From: JAEMQF01 sp963850525
GTDB taxonomy: Bacteria; Pseudomonadota; Gammaproteobacteria; Burkholderiales; Burkholderiaceae_C
Direction: 5' to 3'
NCBI GenBank assembly: GCA_963850525.1
Contig: CAWKLQ010000007.1
Span: 1 to 32,894 of the forward strand
Length of the DNA: 32,894 nucleotides
Under the pieces are notes generated by a model. That model saw only the letters and a program-made list of their open reading frames with translations. It ran no database searches and was not told the origin of the DNA. This document shows positions 9,986 to 16,773 of this stretch, one piece after another. How positions within the stretch are numbered: the stretch's first letter is position 1; every line of letters begins with the position of its first letter. Both the position numbers and the translations under genes were made by a program.

Positions 9986-11341
9986 CTACTCGAGCAGGTC
10001 CAGATTGTTCCGCGCCCGCCACTGCTGAGGGTCAAGCAGCAAGGCCTGACGGTAGGCCCGTTTGGCGCCCTGCACATCGCCCGCCTGCTGCCTGGCGTAA
10101 CCGAGGTTGTTCCAGACTCTCGGCTTCTCCGGCGACGCCTGGCTGGTGTGCTCCCACAGCGCGACCTCGGACCGATAGTCGTGGTTGCGCATGAGCGTTG
10201 TCGAGGCCAACAGCCCCAGCAGCAGCGCGATTCCGACCCTCCCTACCCAGCGGCGGTGCGCGTGCAGCCGCACCAGCAGCAAGGCAACAATCAACGCGGG
10301 CCCGATCAGGGCCAAGTACAACTGCCTGTCGTTGGCGACATCGGCGCGTGGCAAGACGGAGTTGGTCGGGATCAGCCAGATGACGAACCACAGGACACAG
10401 AAGCCGAACCCGCGAGAACCCGGGAATCGACGCCATGCCCAGAGCGCCGCCACGAGCACGCCGGCCAGCGCCACGGCCTTCGCGGCAAGGTCCGGTGCAA
10501 ACGCCTTGACCACAGGCAAATCCGGATCGATGTTCAGCGCGAGCCCGAGCAACGGGCGGGTGATGAGATAGAAGACGCCGTTCACTTGGGTGAGCAGGTT
10601 CTCGGCCGGCGAGCGGATTTGCAGGCTCGCATCGAGCAGCCGCGCATACGCCGGGACCCACAGAACCGAGCCGGCAAAGCCGAGCAGCACGGCCCAATGC
10701 CAAGCCGTGCGCGCCAAGAATGCGCGCCAGCCAAAGCCCTTGCGCAGCGTCTCGCACAAGAGCAAGGCGAGCGGCAGCACCCAGGCGTTTTCTTTCACCG
10801 CGAGCGCGGCAACGAACAAGGCGGCGCTGGCGACACGCCACGCGGCCGGCCGCACACCGTCTTCCCCTTGGAGATAAGCCCACACCGAAGCCAGCGCGAA
10901 CAGCGCCATCAGCGACACCGAGCGTCCGCTGACGTAGGTGACGGCTTCGGTTTGTGCAGGGTGCAGCGCGAATATCAACGCGGCGACGCAAGCGACGCTC
11001 GGCACATCGCCGGCGCCGATGCCCAGCCGTGGCGCAAGCCTGCTCAGCAAGTGAAACACGAGCAGCGTGTTCGCCGCGTGCACGGTCACGTTCACCGCAT
11101 GAAAACCCACGGCTCGCGCGTCGATCGACCAGTTCGCCGCATAGCTCAGTTTCAGCAATGGCCTGATCCCCGGCATGCCCTGCCACCAGGCGCCCAGCGA
11201 GTGCACGCCTTGCGAATCGACGATCACGTTGTAGTCGTCGAACTGGAACGCACCGGCCAGCGAGTTGGCGTAGGCCGCCAGCACCACCAGCACAAGCCAC
11301 GCCGGCGCTGCCGCGCTACGGCTTGCGCGACTTGGCGGCAT
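9986..11341 (-). CDS. TMTC-like polytopic membrane glycosyltransferase with C-terminal TPR
   Basis: A 451-residue integral membrane protein with about ten hydrophobic segments and a short tetratricopeptide tail (RVWNNLGYARQQAGDVQGAKRAYRQALLLDP). The N-terminal FQFDDYNVI, WSIDARAVGFHAVNVTVHA and HPAQTEAVTYVSGRSVSL stretches resemble GT-C fold enzymes of the TMTC/DUF1736 group, which in animals transfer mannose from a lipid carrier to protein hydroxyls; bacterial members are mostly uncharacterised. The acidic pair in the first external loop would be the catalytic or metal region, by analogy. The ATG at 11341 overlaps the 3' end of the carboxypeptidase gene by 26 nt, so the two are probably translationally coupled; no strong ribosome-binding site is seen. 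Family-level call is fairly sure; donor and acceptor are unknown. Confidence 0.75.
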   Translation of the reverse strand: MPPSRASRSAAAPAWLVLVVLAAYANSLAGAFQFDDYNVIVDSQGVHSLGAWWQGMPGIRPLLKLSYAANWSIDARAVGFHAVNVTVHAANTLLVFHLLSRLAPRLGIGAGDVPSVACVAALIFALHPAQTEAVTYVSGRSVSLMALFALASVWAYLQGEDGVRPAAWRVASAALFVAALAVKENAWVLPLALLLCETLRKGFGWRAFLARTAWHWAVLLGFAGSVLWVPAYARLLDASLQIRSPAENLLTQVNGVFYLITRPLLGLALNIDPDLPVVKAFAPDLAAKAVALAGVLVAALWAWRRFPGSRGFGFCVLWFVIWLIPTNSVLPRADVANDRQLYLALIGPALIVALLLVRLHAHRRWVGRVGIALLLGLLASTTLMRNHDYRSEVALWEHTSQASPEKPRVWNNLGYARQQAGDVQGAKRAYRQALLLDPQQWRARNNLDLLE

Positions 11342-12167
11342 GCTCGAAGGCACGGTCCAGCGCGGCGTGCGCCTCCCACCAGCGGTTCGGCGCGTTGAGC
11401 AGCACCAGCAGCACCCGCACCCCGCCACGTTCGGCCAGCGCAATCAAGCACTTGCCGGCTTTGGGCGTGTAGCCCGACTTCACGCCGATGGCGTCCGCGT
11501 GACGCCCCATCAGTTCATTGCCGTTGCGCAAGTCGAAGCTGCGCGTGCCGTCCGCCGATTCGATGCGCGCTTGCAGGCGACCCACGATCTGCGCGAACGC
11601 GGCGTGGGTCAGCGCAGTTTCCGTGAGCTGCATCAGGTCCTGCGCCGTCGAGTAGTGGCCCGGCGCATCGTGGCCGCACGGATTCTCGAAGTGCGTGTGC
11701 ACCAGCCCCAGTTCGACGGCGCGTCGATTCATCAGCGCGACAAATCCGCGCACATCGCCGCTGTGCGCTTCGGCCAAGGCGCGGCAGGCATCGTTGCTGG
11801 AGGCGAGCAGGGTGGCGAGCAACAAGCTTTCCTGGGTGTAGCGCTCGCCGGGCTTGATGCGCAGCCGGGTGCCGGTGGCCGACGCGGCGCCGGCGCTCAC
11901 CGTGATCACCTTCTTCGGTGCGTAGTTTTCCAGAACCAGGAGCGCCGTCATCACTTTGGTGAGGCTGGCGGGGGCGAGGCGCTGCGTCGCGCGGTGCGAC
12001 CAGACGGTCTTTTCATCGATGCGCGCCAGATAGGCCTGCGCGATGCCGGCGAGCGGCCCGCCGGCAGGCGCGTCCGCGGTCGGGGCCGCAGCCACTTGCC
12101 CACCGAACCAGAAACAAAGGGCTGCACCGCACCGCAGCGCAGCCCGCGCCGAGAACGTGACGGGCAC
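11316..12167 (-). CDS. D-alanyl-D-alanine carboxypeptidase, S11 family (DacA/PbpG-like)
   Basis: Periplasmic low-molecular-weight penicillin-binding protein that trims the terminal D-Ala from peptidoglycan stem peptides (or cuts cross-links if PbpG-like). All three active-site motifs are present: SLTK (Ser68, Lys71), SSN (Ser123-Asn125) and KSG (Lys230-Gly232). An N-terminal signal peptide ends near QVAAAPTADA. At 283 residues it stops soon after the catalytic domain and lacks the extra C-terminal domain and amphipathic anchor of E. coli DacA, so it is probably soluble and closer in size to PbpG. The start is a GTG at 12167, one base after the TGA of the DUF3617 gene (TGACGTG), which implies coupled translation. 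Downstream it overlaps the TMTC-like gene. Confidence 0.9.
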   Translation of the reverse strand: MPVTFSARAALRCGAALCFWFGGQVAAAPTADAPAGGPLAGIAQAYLARIDEKTVWSHRATQRLAPASLTKVMTALLVLENYAPKKVITVSAGAASATGTRLRIKPGERYTQESLLLATLLASSNDACRALAEAHSGDVRGFVALMNRRAVELGLVHTHFENPCGHDAPGHYSTAQDLMQLTETALTHAAFAQIVGRLQARIESADGTRSFDLRNGNELMGRHADAIGVKSGYTPKAGKCLIALAERGGVRVLLVLLNAPNRWWEAHAALDRAFEHAAKSRKP

Positions 12168-12168
12168 G

Positions 12169-13224
12169 TCAGAACTTGAAAATGTCCTTCAGCACTTTCG
12201 CGCCTCCCTTCTTCGCCTCTTCCAGCACGCTCGGTTTGGCGGCTTCTTTCTGTGCCGCCGGCTTGGCCGAAGCGTCCGCGGCGTCGGCGTTGCCGGCCTT
12301 GGCGACGTTCAGCCCGCCGATCGCGGAGCACATGCTGCGCTGGTTTTCGGCCACCGAGGTGTAGTCGCGGCCGATGCAATGCTGCTGCCGCAGCGCCGCG
12401 ACCCGGCTGTCGCTCTTGCAATGCTCGGCGACGAAGCTCCAGTCCTTCTGGTCGATCCGGGCAGTGCAGTGCTGCTGCACGATCTTGTCCGGGCCGAGGC
12501 CGCACTCGTCGGCCAAGACCAGGCCTTTGTTCGCGAAACTGACGAACTTGTCCAGGACTTTCAGGTCGGCGCCCAGGCGGGTACACATTTGCGGGCGCAG
12601 CTTGGCGCAGCTGAAATCGTTGGCTGCTTCACAGTTCTTTCTGCTCTCGGCGGTGGGCATGTTGGCGCAGTGGGCTCGGTTGTCCCCCGCCAGTTTCTCC
12701 GTCGCCTTGAGGAAGCGCCCATAGTCGTTTTTGTCGAGCGCAGCCTGGCAATCTTTCGCCTGCGTATTGGCGGCTCCAGCGAACACCTCGTTGATCTGCT
12801 CGTCGCCCTTGCACGCGCCGCCCACGCGCTTGCCGGTAGAGACGATCGTCATGTCTTCGCCGTCGGCCTTCATCTTCACGCGTTGGCTGAAGCTGTTGGG
12901 CGTGCTCGTGATTTCGCCACTGCCCGTCATGGCATTCTTGCCCGTGCATTTCATGTTGAACGTGACGGTGTTGCCGGACTGCTTCACGTCGCTCATCGTG
13001 CAGTTGTCGTCCGGACCGCTCTTCACCGGCTTGCTCTCCTGCCCCTTGAGCAGGCACACCTTCTGCGGCGGCCCGCCCATCATGCCGGCCATTCCCGCCG
13101 GCATTCCCGCCATCTCCATCTTGGTGGTCATCTCCCAGAATTCACCGGTGGCTTCGGCGGCCAACGCCGGGGCGCCGAGCTGGGACAAGGACAGGGAGAG
13201 AACGAAGCTCAGAACCGATTTCAT
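12169..13224 (-). CDS. Secreted DUF3617 domain protein with cysteine-rich C-terminal half
   Basis: A 351-residue exported protein. The signal peptide spans residues 1-22 (MKSVLSFVLSLSLSQLG, cut after ALA). DUF3617 follows, recognisable from GEFWEMTTKMEMAGMP, a cysteine in VCL, CTMSDVKQSGNTVTFNMKC and SFSQRVKMKADGEDMTI. The second half is not part of that domain and carries about ten cysteines in short helical stretches such as HCANMPTAESRKNCEAANDFSC and AEHCKSDSRVAALRQQHC, suggesting disulfide-linked helices. The tail is rich in Ala and Lys. The ATG at 13224 has a strong AAGGAG five bases upstream, which fixes the start. It is first in a unit with the carboxypeptidase and the TMTC-like gene. 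Function unknown; a periplasmic, envelope-related role is inferred from its partners. Confidence 0.82.
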   Translation of the reverse strand: MKSVLSFVLSLSLSQLGAPALAAEATGEFWEMTTKMEMAGMPAGMAGMMGGPPQKVCLLKGQESKPVKSGPDDNCTMSDVKQSGNTVTFNMKCTGKNAMTGSGEITSTPNSFSQRVKMKADGEDMTIVSTGKRVGGACKGDEQINEVFAGAANTQAKDCQAALDKNDYGRFLKATEKLAGDNRAHCANMPTAESRKNCEAANDFSCAKLRPQMCTRLGADLKVLDKFVSFANKGLVLADECGLGPDKIVQQHCTARIDQKDWSFVAEHCKSDSRVAALRQQHCIGRDYTSVAENQRSMCSAIGGLNVAKAGNADAADASAKPAAQKEAAKPSVLEEAKKGGAKVLKDIFKF

Positions 13225-13229
13225 GATTT

Positions 13230-13235
13230 CTCCTT
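13230..13235 (-). promoter_or_regulatory. Strong Shine-Dalgarno of the DUF3617 gene
   Basis: AAGGAG on the minus strand, five bases before the ATG at 13224. It excludes the longer in-frame options that would run back into the exonuclease gene and suggests that the 98-bp gap to that gene also holds a separate promoter, though none could be picked out. Confidence 0.7.
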
Positions 13236-13322
13236 CGTATGACAAACGACCCCGAATGCATCCTCGAATGGGATGGGGAATTTGAACACGCAGCGCACTG
13301 CGCGCCTTGACGAGAGTCAGTG

Positions 13323-13973
13323 TCAGCGTTGAATCCAGCGTCTCTTTGCCGCAAGCGCCCGCGTGTCGCGGAAACCCGGTTGCGGGAATTCGCGGCGCAA
13401 CGCCGGCCACAGCTTGAGAAGCAACTCTGCGGTGGCCAAGGTGTCCGCGGCGGCCTGGTGACGCACGGCGCAAACAATCTTGAAGTGCGCCAGCCATTCG
13501 TCCAGCGCCCGAGCGCGCACCTGCGGGTAGAGAACCGCGGCGAGCGGCTCCAGATCGAGCCACGGGTTGCGCAAGCGCGTGCCCAAGACGGCCCCGTACG
13601 CGCGGTCCAGCAGCGTGCGGTCAAACGCTGCGTGGAAGGCCAGCAGCGGCGAGGCCGAAACCCAACCCTGGAACGCTGCAAGCGCCTGCGCCGGATCAAC
13701 GCCGCCGCGCTGCGCGCCCACGCCGATGCCGTGCAGCAGGATGTTGCCTTTGTCGGGCGCTTCTCCAAGCTCGGGCTGGCGCAGCACCACTTCAAAGCTG
13801 TCGCTGAAGTGGATGCGTGGTGCTCCCGCATCGAAGTGCACGGCGATCGCGGCGAATGCGAGCAGACGGTCGCGATGCGCATCGAGCCCGCTGCTTTCCA
13901 CGTCCAGGACAATCCAACGCCCCTCGTCGACGGGTGGGCTCTTGGCGAACCAGCGCTGCAAGGCCTCGCGCAT
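13323..13973 (-). CDS. 3'-5' exonuclease of the DnaQ/RNase T (DEDDh) superfamily
   Basis: A 216-residue metal-dependent exonuclease resembling the DNA polymerase III epsilon subunit. The catalytic set is complete: Asp24 and Glu26 in VLDVESSGLD, Asp118 in HAAFDRTLLD, and His172 with Asp177 in VRHQAAADTLATAELLL. It lacks the epsilon C-terminal segment that binds the polymerase alpha subunit, so it is probably not the replicative proofreader. It starts three bases after the stop of the cNMP/CBS/DUF294 gene. The same pairing recurs in proteobacteria, often near acetate or solute transporters, suggesting a shared regulatory role with a nucleotide or nucleic-acid substrate; the substrate cannot be told from sequence. 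Confidence 0.88.
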   Translation of the reverse strand: MREALQRWFAKSPPVDEGRWIVLDVESSGLDAHRDRLLAFAAIAVHFDAGAPRIHFSDSFEVVLRQPELGEAPDKGNILLHGIGVGAQRGGVDPAQALAAFQGWVSASPLLAFHAAFDRTLLDRAYGAVLGTRLRNPWLDLEPLAAVLYPQVRARALDEWLAHFKIVCAVRHQAAADTLATAELLLKLWPALRREFPQPGFRDTRALAAKRRWIQR

Positions 13974-13976
13974 GGC

Positions 13977-15884
13977 TCAGCGCTGGTAGTCGAGTTCGAG
14001 CCGCTGCTGCAGTCTGCGCGCGATCTTGCAGGTCTCCTTGAGCATGCGCAGGTCGATCTCGTTGAGCGTGCTGACGTCGATCAGGTTCGGATTCTGCGAA
14101 CCGCCCAGCGCCGGCTCGGCGCCGATCTGCACTTGCAGGCGCAGCATCTGCAGGAACTCGAATGCGCTGACCCACGCTTGACCTTCCTGCAGTGGCACGC
14201 CCAGGCGTGCCGCCACCGCGGTGAGCCGCTCGCGCGTGCTGAGTGCCGGGACGCCATGCGCCAGGCTGTAGACGCGCGCCACATCGACGAAGATCGCCGT
14301 GCCCTGCAGCTTCAAGTCGAACCGGGCGCGGCCGCCCACGTCTTGGGTGTCCACCGCGCCGCGCCAGTTCAAGGGCGTAGGCCACTGCAACGCGTTGTCG
14401 GCGAGCTGCTTGATGAAGCGCGGGGTGTGCGGCGCGTTGATGAGCGCGCGCAGCGGCTGGGCCAGTGCCAGGTTGCCGCACAGGGCGCGCAAGTCGAAGA
14501 AGATGCTCGCATTGAGCAGGTCCTGCGGCGCGCCGTGCTGGATCCACTGGCCGAAACGCTCGCGCCACTCGTCGCCGGTGAGGCAGCAGGATGCGCTGCC
14601 CGCCATGATCTGGCCCTTGCACAAAGGGTAGCCACAGGCGTCCAGCGCGTCGTTCACTTCGGCGCCGAAGGCGAGCCAGCCGGCGCGGTCGCGGTCGGCG
14701 GCATCGCTCACGAAGATCAGGCCGTTGTCCTGGTCGGTGGCAATCGTCTGCTCACCGCGCCCCTCGGAGCCGAAGGCGAGCCAGCACGCCAATTGCAAAT
14801 CCATGCCGCGTGCCTGCGCGATCAGTTGCACGAGCTGCTTCGTGAGCACGTCGTTCAAGTGGCTGATGAGTTCGGTGAGCTGGCGCGCCTGCACGCCTTG
14901 GCCCAGCAGAGATTGCGCCAAACGGCGAATTTGCGGCGCCAGGCTCTTCAGCGTCGCGACATCGGGCGCGGCGCGCAATTGCGTGCCGAGTTGTTTGAGC
15001 GACAAGCGCTGCAACGCGAACAGGTCGCGCTCCGAGACGATGTTGATGAGGCGCCCGTCTCGAGTGACCGGCACGTGGCGCACGCCGTGCTGCGACATCA
15101 GCAGCGCCGCGTCCTGCAACGTGCTCGCGCAGTCCAGGCTGTGCACCGGCGTGCTCATCACGCTGGCGATGGGTGTGGTGAGCGGCAGTTGCGGCAGCGT
15201 GATGCGGCCGACGATGTCGTGGCGCGTCAGGATGCCGCACGGCGCGCCCGCCGCGTCGACAACGATCACCGAGCCTACGTGGCGCTGCTGCATCGCGCTG
15301 AGTGCCTCCTGCAACGCCGTGCTCGCCGTCACGGCGAGCGGCGCCTTGGGCGCGAGCGTCGCGAGTTTCGCCTCCAGCGATTGTTCGGCGAGCGCCTGCG
15401 ACGCGTAGTGCGCCTGCAAGGCGAGCCGCGACGCGCCGAGAAACTGCACGATGCGCTGCTGCAGGAAGTCGGCAAACGGCGCGCTTAAAGCGGCGAGCGC
15501 CTGCACGTTGTCAGCCGGCAGGAGCAGGCAGAAGGTGTCCACGTTGGCGACATAGCGCGCCGTCACGGCACGCTGGCCCAATACGGCGCCGACTGGAAAC
15601 AAGTCACCGGCGACGTATTCCACTGCGGCGTCGCTCGCGCCCACGGCGCGCGTCCCGGTCACGCTGCCCTGGCGCACGAAGTGCAATTCGCGCACCGGCC
15701 CCTTGCCGGGATCGAGCATCACTTCATTCGGGGCGAAGTAGGCCTGGCTGGCGCCGGCGATGAAACGATCGACGTGCGCCGCGTCCATTCGCGAGAACGG
15801 CAGCGCGCGCATCAGCTCGAGCCGCAGGTTGGCGATCAGGCTGCTCGACGTGAACGCGGCAGGGGGGGTAGGGTGGGGCGGCAT
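13977..15884 (-). CDS. cNMP-binding / CBS-pair / DUF294 nucleotidyltransferase-like signalling protein
   Basis: A 635-residue cytoplasmic regulator. Domains in order: a cyclic-nucleotide-binding-like domain (~25-140; RELHFVRQGSVTG and YVAGDLFPVG), two CBS motifs (~165-290; HVGSVIVVDAAGAPCGILTRHD and HGVRHVPVTRDGRLINIVSERD), a DUF294 nucleotidyltransferase domain with GSEGRGEQTIATDQDNG, in which GS and DxD are the usual metal-binding signature, and the DUF294 C-terminal helical domain. It resembles GlnD-type sensors but has no HD or ACT domains. The ATG at 15884 (MPPHPTPP) is preferred over a TTG at 15929, though neither has a good ribosome-binding site. A run of seven C's lies within the first ten codons. 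It heads an operon with the exonuclease. Ligand and target are unknown. Confidence 0.85.
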   Translation of the reverse strand: MPPHPTPPAAFTSSSLIANLRLELMRALPFSRMDAAHVDRFIAGASQAYFAPNEVMLDPGKGPVRELHFVRQGSVTGTRAVGASDAAVEYVAGDLFPVGAVLGQRAVTARYVANVDTFCLLLPADNVQALAALSAPFADFLQQRIVQFLGASRLALQAHYASQALAEQSLEAKLATLAPKAPLAVTASTALQEALSAMQQRHVGSVIVVDAAGAPCGILTRHDIVGRITLPQLPLTTPIASVMSTPVHSLDCASTLQDAALLMSQHGVRHVPVTRDGRLINIVSERDLFALQRLSLKQLGTQLRAAPDVATLKSLAPQIRRLAQSLLGQGVQARQLTELISHLNDVLTKQLVQLIAQARGMDLQLACWLAFGSEGRGEQTIATDQDNGLIFVSDAADRDRAGWLAFGAEVNDALDACGYPLCKGQIMAGSASCCLTGDEWRERFGQWIQHGAPQDLLNASIFFDLRALCGNLALAQPLRALINAPHTPRFIKQLADNALQWPTPLNWRGAVDTQDVGGRARFDLKLQGTAIFVDVARVYSLAHGVPALSTRERLTAVAARLGVPLQEGQAWVSAFEFLQMLRLQVQIGAEPALGGSQNPNLIDVSTLNEIDLRMLKETCKIARRLQQRLELDYQR

Positions 15885-16023
15885 GGGGTCGCGCGCGCGT
15901 GTATTGCCGATGCTAGCGCGGCGGGGCAAAACGCCCGTCGGCGCCGATTTTTCAACGTGTTTCCAGGGGAGCGGGTCAAGGAGTTAACCTTACGCCTCCC
16001 GCCAACCCACCTGCCCACCCCGC

Positions 16024-16710
16024 ATGCTCGGACAATTCAAGCCCGTCGCCTACGAACCCTATGGAAGGCGCCGCTCCGGCGTGCCGCGCTGGCTGGTGCT
16101 GCTGCTCTGCGGCGTCGTGCTCGGCGCAGGCGGCGTGATCGCGATCCAGGAACTCTATTTGCCCACGCGCCTGACGGTGGACGCGTCGTCGCGCCTGCGC
16201 AGCGCGTTCGAACGCTCCGAGGCCGAGCGCAAGCGCGTCGAGCTCGAGCTCGACGGCGTGTCACAGCAGCTCGCGACCGTGCGCGCCGAGAGCAAGTCGG
16301 CGCTCAGTGACGTCGCCGCGGCACGCGCTGCGGCACAGCGCTCGCGCGACGACCTGGGCTCGGTGATCGCCGCGTTGCCGCCTGACCCACGGGGGGGCAA
16401 CGTCGAAGTTCGTGCCGGGCGCTTCACGGCCAAGGCCGGCACGCTGAACTACGACGTGGTGCTGACGCGCGAACGCGCCGGGAGCCACGCCGTGACGGCC
16501 TCGCTGCAGCTTCTCGTGACCGGGCAAAACGCGCGCGGCGTCGAGGCCACGGCGGCGCTGACGCCGGTGCAACTGTCGGTGGGCAGCCAAGAGGTGCCGC
16601 GTGGCAGCCTGCCGTTGCCCGAAGGCTTCAAGCCGCGCCAGGCGACAGTGCAGGTGCTGGACCGTGGCAACGGCAAGCAACTCGGGATGCGGGTCTTCGT
16701 CGTGAACTGA
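16024..16710 (+). CDS. Single-pass membrane protein with coiled coil (DUF6776-like)
   Basis: A 228-residue protein of unknown function. A short cytoplasmic start with basic GRRRSG is followed by one membrane segment (~20-45, WLVLLLCGVVLGAGGVIA), a heptad-rich coiled coil (~58-115, ASSRLRSAFERSEAERKRVE onward) and a beta-rich C-terminal domain (RAGRFTAKAGTLNYDVVLTR to the end). This arrangement resembles DUF6776 proteins of betaproteobacteria, recalled rather than searched. Topology suggests the C-terminal domain faces the periplasm. The ATG at 16024 is the only start that keeps the membrane segment; an AAGGAG lies ~45 bases upstream, too far to serve it. It is divergent from the DUF294 gene and 63 bp ahead of the oxidoreductase. 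Confidence 0.7.
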   Translation: MLGQFKPVAYEPYGRRRSGVPRWLVLLLCGVVLGAGGVIAIQELYLPTRLTVDASSRLRSAFERSEAERKRVELELDGVSQQLATVRAESKSALSDVAAARAAAQRSRDDLGSVIAALPPDPRGGNVEVRAGRFTAKAGTLNYDVVLTRERAGSHAVTASLQLLVTGQNARGVEATAALTPVQLSVGSQEVPRGSLPLPEGFKPRQATVQVLDRGNGKQLGMRVFVVN

Positions 16711-16773
16711 GATGCCTCGCCGGAGCGGCGGAGCTGCCGGTAGCATGAAGCCTTCTCCTCGTTCCCCACGTCC

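Noticed and set aside
13323..13973. Replicative proofreading subunit dnaQ
   Set aside because: Lacks the C-terminal segment of epsilon and is paired with a signalling gene rather than rnhA.
15862..15868. Seven-base G/C run near the start of the DUF294 gene as a phase-variation switch
   Set aside because: Runs of this length occur elsewhere in the window (for example 16390-16396) and are expected in such GC-rich DNA.
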